Part shown: positions 60,898 through 64,000 of the stretch, in pieces
Layout: each line of letters begins with the position of its first letter
How positions within the stretch are numbered: position 1 is the first letter of the stretch
Assembly: GCF_900111935.1 (NCBI RefSeq)
Contig: NZ_FOYN01000001.1
Location: forward strand, 542,069-606,068
Origin: Halorubrum sodomense
Lineage (GTDB): Archaea; Halobacteriota; Halobacteria; Halobacteriales; Haloferacaceae
Direction: 5' to 3'
Length of the DNA stretch: 64,000 bases
Made by a program: the position numbers and the translations under genes
The notes under the pieces: model-generated
Told to the model about the DNA's origin: nothing
The model's input: the letters and a program-made list of their open reading frames with translations, nothing else
Databases searched by the model: none

Positions 60898-62073
60898 TCA
60901 GTCGTCGAGGTCGACGTCGTCTAAGATTCCCTCGGTCGCCTCCTTGCTGTCGGCGCCGAACGCGCAGTCGACGAGGATGTGCCCGCCGAGCGTCGACGGC
61001 GAGATCACCTGATCGGCGCCGGCGCGGCGGAGCTTGTCGACGTTCTCCCGCTGGGTCACCGCCGCGACGATCCGCACGTCCGGGTTGAGCTGACGGGCGG
61101 TGAGGATGGCGAGCGCGTCGCGCGCGTCGTCTTCGGTCGCGGCGACGACCGCGCGGGCGCCGTCGAGGTTCACCCGTTCGAGCGGATCGACGTCGCTGGG
61201 GTCTGCCGTGAACACCGGGATGTCGCGCTCCGCGAGCCGCCTCGCGGCGGTCTCGTCGGGCGTCACCACCGCGTAGTCGACGCCGTCGCGGGCGGCGAGC
61301 TCTTCGAGTATCGGTTCCGTCAGGTCCCCGTAGCCTAAAACGAGGACGTGGTCGTCGAGGAGGTCGATCTGTCTGTCGGTCATTTTTCCGAGCGCCTTGG
61401 AGAGCTGCGCCTCGATGGCGGGCGTGAGGAGGACCCCGAGCGCCACCGCGAAGGCGGCGACGTTCATCACGAGCGAGGAGAGCACGAACAGCTGCGCGAT
61501 GTCGGCGGCCGCGCCGGGTTGGGGGTAGACGTCGCCGTAGCCGACGGTCGAGGCCGTGACGACGGTGAAGTAGAACGCGTCGACGATGGTCTCCACGTTG
61601 GTGAATCGGTCGCGTAGCGCGTACGTCCCGACCGTTCCGTACGAGACGGCGGTCACGAGCGCCGCGCCGGCGGCGAGCTGGGTCGGCGACGGCGAGAACT
61701 GCCTGTCGAACCGACGACGGTTGTAGACCAGCGCGGGCACCGAGAGGACTGACAGCGCCACGAGCGGGAACGACAGCACCGACGCCTGCATCAGCCCCTG
61801 AAGCGCGGTCAGCGGGAGCAGGATCGCCGTGGAGTACCAGCCGACGCGGTAGCCGTTCTTCAGCGCGAAGCCGCTCCCGAGCATCGAAAAGCCCGTGATC
61901 GTCCCCGTGAAGCCGACGGTCTGGCGGACGAAGTCGGGGACCAGCGGGGCGAGCGGGCCGGAGACCCCCAGCCCGCCGATCTGGGCGAGCCCGGCGAGGA
62001 TCGACAGCACCGCGACCGCGAACGTCAGGAGGATCGACGCTCGGACGGTCACCCAGTCCCGGGTCAGCTCCAT
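60898..62073 (-). CDS. Potassium channel with cytosolic RCK (TrkA-N) domain
   Basis: This 391-residue protein has about six membrane helices, four of them before the pore, and the selectivity filter TVGYGD at 176-181. The C-terminal RCK domain begins VLVLGYGDLTEPILEELAAR (about 243 onward) with a nucleotide-binding Gly pattern. Such channels pass K+ and are gated by ligands on the RCK ring. Haloarchaea keep molar K+ inside, so several such genes are expected. The TrkA-type operon that follows is divergent. Confidence 0.93.
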   Translation of the reverse strand: MELTRDWVTVRASILLTFAVAVLSILAGLAQIGGLGVSGPLAPLVPDFVRQTVGFTGTITGFSMLGSGFALKNGYRVGWYSTAILLPLTALQGLMQASVLSFPLVALSVLSVPALVYNRRRFDRQFSPSPTQLAAGAALVTAVSYGTVGTYALRDRFTNVETIVDAFYFTVVTASTVGYGDVYPQPGAAADIAQLFVLSSLVMNVAAFAVALGVLLTPAIEAQLSKALGKMTDRQIDLLDDHVLVLGYGDLTEPILEELAARDGVDYAVVTPDETAARRLAERDIPVFTADPSDVDPLERVNLDGARAVVAATEDDARDALAILTARQLNPDVRIVAAVTQRENVDKLRRAGADQVISPSTLGGHILVDCAFGADSKEATEGILDDVDLDD

Positions 62074-62190
62074 ATCCCCGCGTCGCCGAGACCGGACTTA
62101 AACCCCGCGAGGCGCACGTGGCGGTGAATCGTCGCGTCGTCGGACCCCCGCGCCGACACACGTTTAACCGCGCCGCCGGTTGGGGGGCGT

Positions 62191-63459
62191 ATGTCGCTGC
62201 CCGTCGAGATCGTCTTCGGCGTCTACCTCGGCGTCATCACCGGGATCGTTCCCGCGCTGGTGGCCGGAGTCCTCGGGTTCGTGTTCAAGTACGTCACCGA
62301 CGTGACTATTCCCGGGCTCGGGGTCGTCGTGTTGTCGCTCGCGATCGCCGGCGTCAACGGCGGGCTGCTCGCGCTCAACGACGAGACGATCCGGTCGTCG
62401 GAGCGCGCGCCGGCGATCCTCACGGCGATCGTCGTGGTGCTGATGCTCTCGATGTACGCCCACGCGCAGGGGGACCGGCTCGGCGCTACCGTCCCCAAGC
62501 GGATCTCGCTCAAACAGCTCCGCGACCGGACGCTCTCGACCGACGTGATCGAGCTCGTCGGGGGCCGCGGGCGGGTCTCCGTCGAGGTGACGGGGGAGGT
62601 GAACGACATGGAGGGGTACCCGTCGCTACCGGCCGACACGCGCCGAGCGATCGTCGACGGCGACTGGACGTTCCCGGCCGACCTCCCGCTCGCGGAGCTC
62701 GAAGCCCGGCTCGCAGAACGGCTCCGGACCGAACTCGACCTGGCGGACGTGGCGGTCCGGATCGACGAGCAGGCGCGGGCGACCGTCTCCGCCGCGCCGC
62801 CGGCCGGAGCGCTCTCGAAATGGGTGCCCGACGGGAAGCGCGCGGTGTCGGTGTCGGCGCTCGTGCCGACCGGTATCGCCCGCGGCGACGTGGTCCGGGT
62901 GATCACTCCGGACGCCGACGTCGAGGGGGCGGTCCTCGCCGCGCGATCGAGCGGGAAGCCGGAACCGGGGGCCGCCGCGACGCCGGAACCCGCTCCCACC
63001 GCGGGCGACGACCCGGACGCGGACGACGACCTCCGGGCCGACGGCGGCGAGGCCGCCGTCTCCTCCCCGCCGGCCGCGACCGCGCCCACGACGACCGGCG
63101 GTGAGGGGCGAGTGACGCTCGCCGTCGACCGCTCGGAGGCGACGGCGCTCCTCGGCGTCGACCGCGGGCGCGTGCTGGTGCTGTCGCGAGGCACTCGCCG
63201 CGAGTACGAGCTCACGGCCCTGCTGCGGCGGGCCGGGAAGCGGTTCCGGAAGGTGTCTGTCGTCGCCGGCGGGCCGCTCGACGGCCACACCATCGGCGAG
63301 GCCGAGGTCCGCGAGGCGTACGACGTGGCCGTCCTCGCGGCCCGTCACGAGTCGTGGACGATCGCGCCGAGCGGATCGCAGTCGCTGTCGGCGGGCGACG
63401 CCCTGTTCGTCGTCGGGAGCCGCGACGCCCTCGACCGGTTCACGGAGGTGGCGGCGTGA
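62191..63459 (+). CDS. Membrane protein with C-terminal TrkA-C (RCK_C) domain
   Basis: This 422-residue protein has three hydrophobic helices (about 4-28, 37-57 and 70-88), a soluble middle part, a Pro/Ala/Asp-rich linker (about 255-300) and a C-terminal TrkA-C domain (about 345-422: FRKVSVVAGGPLDGHTIGEA, then SLSAGDALFVVGSRDALDRF). It probably helps control K+ transport. It overlaps the next gene by four bases (GTGA), so the two are an operon. The ion pathway is not clear. Confidence 0.85.
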   Translation: MSLPVEIVFGVYLGVITGIVPALVAGVLGFVFKYVTDVTIPGLGVVVLSLAIAGVNGGLLALNDETIRSSERAPAILTAIVVVLMLSMYAHAQGDRLGATVPKRISLKQLRDRTLSTDVIELVGGRGRVSVEVTGEVNDMEGYPSLPADTRRAIVDGDWTFPADLPLAELEARLAERLRTELDLADVAVRIDEQARATVSAAPPAGALSKWVPDGKRAVSVSALVPTGIARGDVVRVITPDADVEGAVLAARSSGKPEPGAAATPEPAPTAGDDPDADDDLRADGGEAAVSSPPAATAPTTTGGEGRVTLAVDRSEATALLGVDRGRVLVLSRGTRREYELTALLRRAGKRFRKVSVVAGGPLDGHTIGEAEVREAYDVAVLAARHESWTIAPSGSQSLSAGDALFVVGSRDALDRFTEVAA

Positions 63460-64000
63460 CGCTCGCGCTCGCCGCCGCCGCGGACGCGGTCGTCGCGGGG
63501 GTCGACCTCGGCACCGCCGCCTCCCCTCTCGCCGCCTCCCCTCTCGCCGCCTCCCCTCTCGTCGCTTCCCCCCTCGCCGCCTCCCCTCTCGCCGCCTCCC
63601 CTCTCGTCGCTTCCCCCCTCGCCGCCGCGGTCGATGTCGGCTTCGCACGCCCTCGACAGGCGGCGGTCACCCTCGTCACGTTCGCGGTCGTCGCCGCTCT
63701 CGTCGCGGGGGGCGCGGCGCTGGCCTACCGCTGGTACTTCCGCGCGGAGATACCCGAGGGAGTGACCGGTCTGATCGGCGTCTCCGTCGTCGCGTTGTAC
63801 CTCAACACGACATCGCTTGGGTCGGTCGCGGTCGGCGACAACCCCGCCCTCCTAGCGCCCGAGAGCGTGTTCTTCAACCTCGTCTCGCTCGGCGTCGCGG
63901 CGGTGACGGCCCCCGTCGGCCGGTACGCGGGCGACCGGCTCGCGGTCGACGTGTTCGCGCTCTCCGGGGCCAAGCAGCTCGAAGGGGAGCTGAGCGGCAT
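63456..64000 (+). CDS. Putative membrane protein of the TrkA operon, truncated by window end
   Basis: The frame starts with GTG at 63456 inside the stop of the TrkA-C gene and is open to the end of the window (181 codons seen). After a short N-terminus it contains seven copies of a pentapeptide (AASPL or VASPL, residues 21-55). Hydrophobic helices follow at about 69-90 and 101-117, and another near 135-155. The segments YRWYFRAEIPEGVTGLIGVS and LSGAKQLEGELSG look protein-like. The G/C third-position bias is strong outside the repeat. It may be the partner of the upstream TrkA-C protein. Confidence 0.72.
   Translation, partial: MTLALAAAADAVVAGVDLGTAASPLAASPLAASPLVASPLAASPLAASPLVASPLAAAVDVGFARPRQAAVTLVTFAVVAALVAGGAALAYRWYFRAEIPEGVTGLIGVSVVALYLNTTSLGSVAVGDNPALLAPESVFFNLVSLGVAAVTAPVGRYAGDRLAVDVFALSGAKQLEGELSG
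63516..63620 (+). repeat. 15-bp in-frame minisatellite (seven copies)
   Basis: Seven units of GCCGCCTCCCCTCTC or the variant GTCGCTTCCCCCCTC lie head to tail in the order a, a, a, b, a, a, b, so units 2-4 and 5-7 repeat exactly as a 45-bp block. The unit encodes Ala-Ala-Ser-Pro-Leu or Val-Ala-Ser-Pro-Leu in frame with the gene that starts at 63456. Copy number should vary between strains by slippage, without breaking the frame. Confidence 0.93.

Overview
The window looks like chromosomal DNA of a haloarchaeon, probably Halorubrum or a close relative. The evidence is GC-rich third codon positions, strongly acidic proteins, many probably leaderless genes with TATA boxes about 25-30 bases upstream, Tat-dependent lipoproteins, a PGF-CTERM surface anchor, NMD3, PDCD5 and archaeal L11 proteins, and bacterio-opsin-activator-type regulators. 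The genus is an inference; no 16S rRNA gene lies here.

Layout. 1-7.1 kb holds a tandem repeat, a sensor histidine kinase with a conserved partner, a TrmB-type regulator, and a translationally coupled pair: an exported GH3 glycosidase ending in a dockerin-like repeat and a surface-anchored cohesin-like protein. 7.1-11.6 kb holds a stress protein/acetyltransferase/adenylate kinase/EMC3-like block, a DHH phosphoesterase and a second UspA protein. 11.7-12.0 kb is the first of three copies of a dispersed, strongly structured repeat; the others are at 34.2-34.5 kb and 52.9-53.3 kb. 12-25.5 kb holds PitA, PadR, an SDR, a complete NMT1/SsuA-type ABC importer, DeoC, Hsp20, an aminotransferase, an XTP pyrophosphatase, a DUF2342-like zincin and an M42 peptidase. 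A tRNA-Glu lies at 25.55 kb. 25.6-34.2 kb holds a DUF302 protein, an XPD/Rad3-like helicase, very small proteins, NMD3, PDCD5, a PP-loop enzyme, HisRS and a CNNM-type protein.

34.5-48.5 kb holds a second NMT1-type ABC operon with an extra signal-less binding protein, an Nmad3-like protein, DJ-1/PfpI, a histidine-kinase remnant, two Bat-type regulators, an acyltransferase, an aldo/keto reductase, an atypical HEAT protein and an M28 peptidase. 48.6-55.8 kb holds a HerA-like ATPase, UspA, a DUF4013-like protein, L11, an MFS/TetR drug-efflux-type pair and a cold-shock protein. 56-59.6 kb is sdhCDBA. 59.9-64 kb holds a small HTH protein, a UDG-like protein, a K+ channel and two TrkA-type genes, the last running off the end.

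The gene-free stretches over 300 bases are the three repeat copies. Slightly shorter gaps at 44507-44798, 45780-46074 and 59617-59910 show only promoter-like AT-rich patches.

Two observations stand out. One is the three-copy repeat family, whose hairpins keep pairing although their bases differ between copies, which suggests a structured RNA. The other is the adjacent dockerin-bearing glycosidase and cohesin-like cell-surface protein, which could be a minimal archaeal cellulosome-like attachment system.
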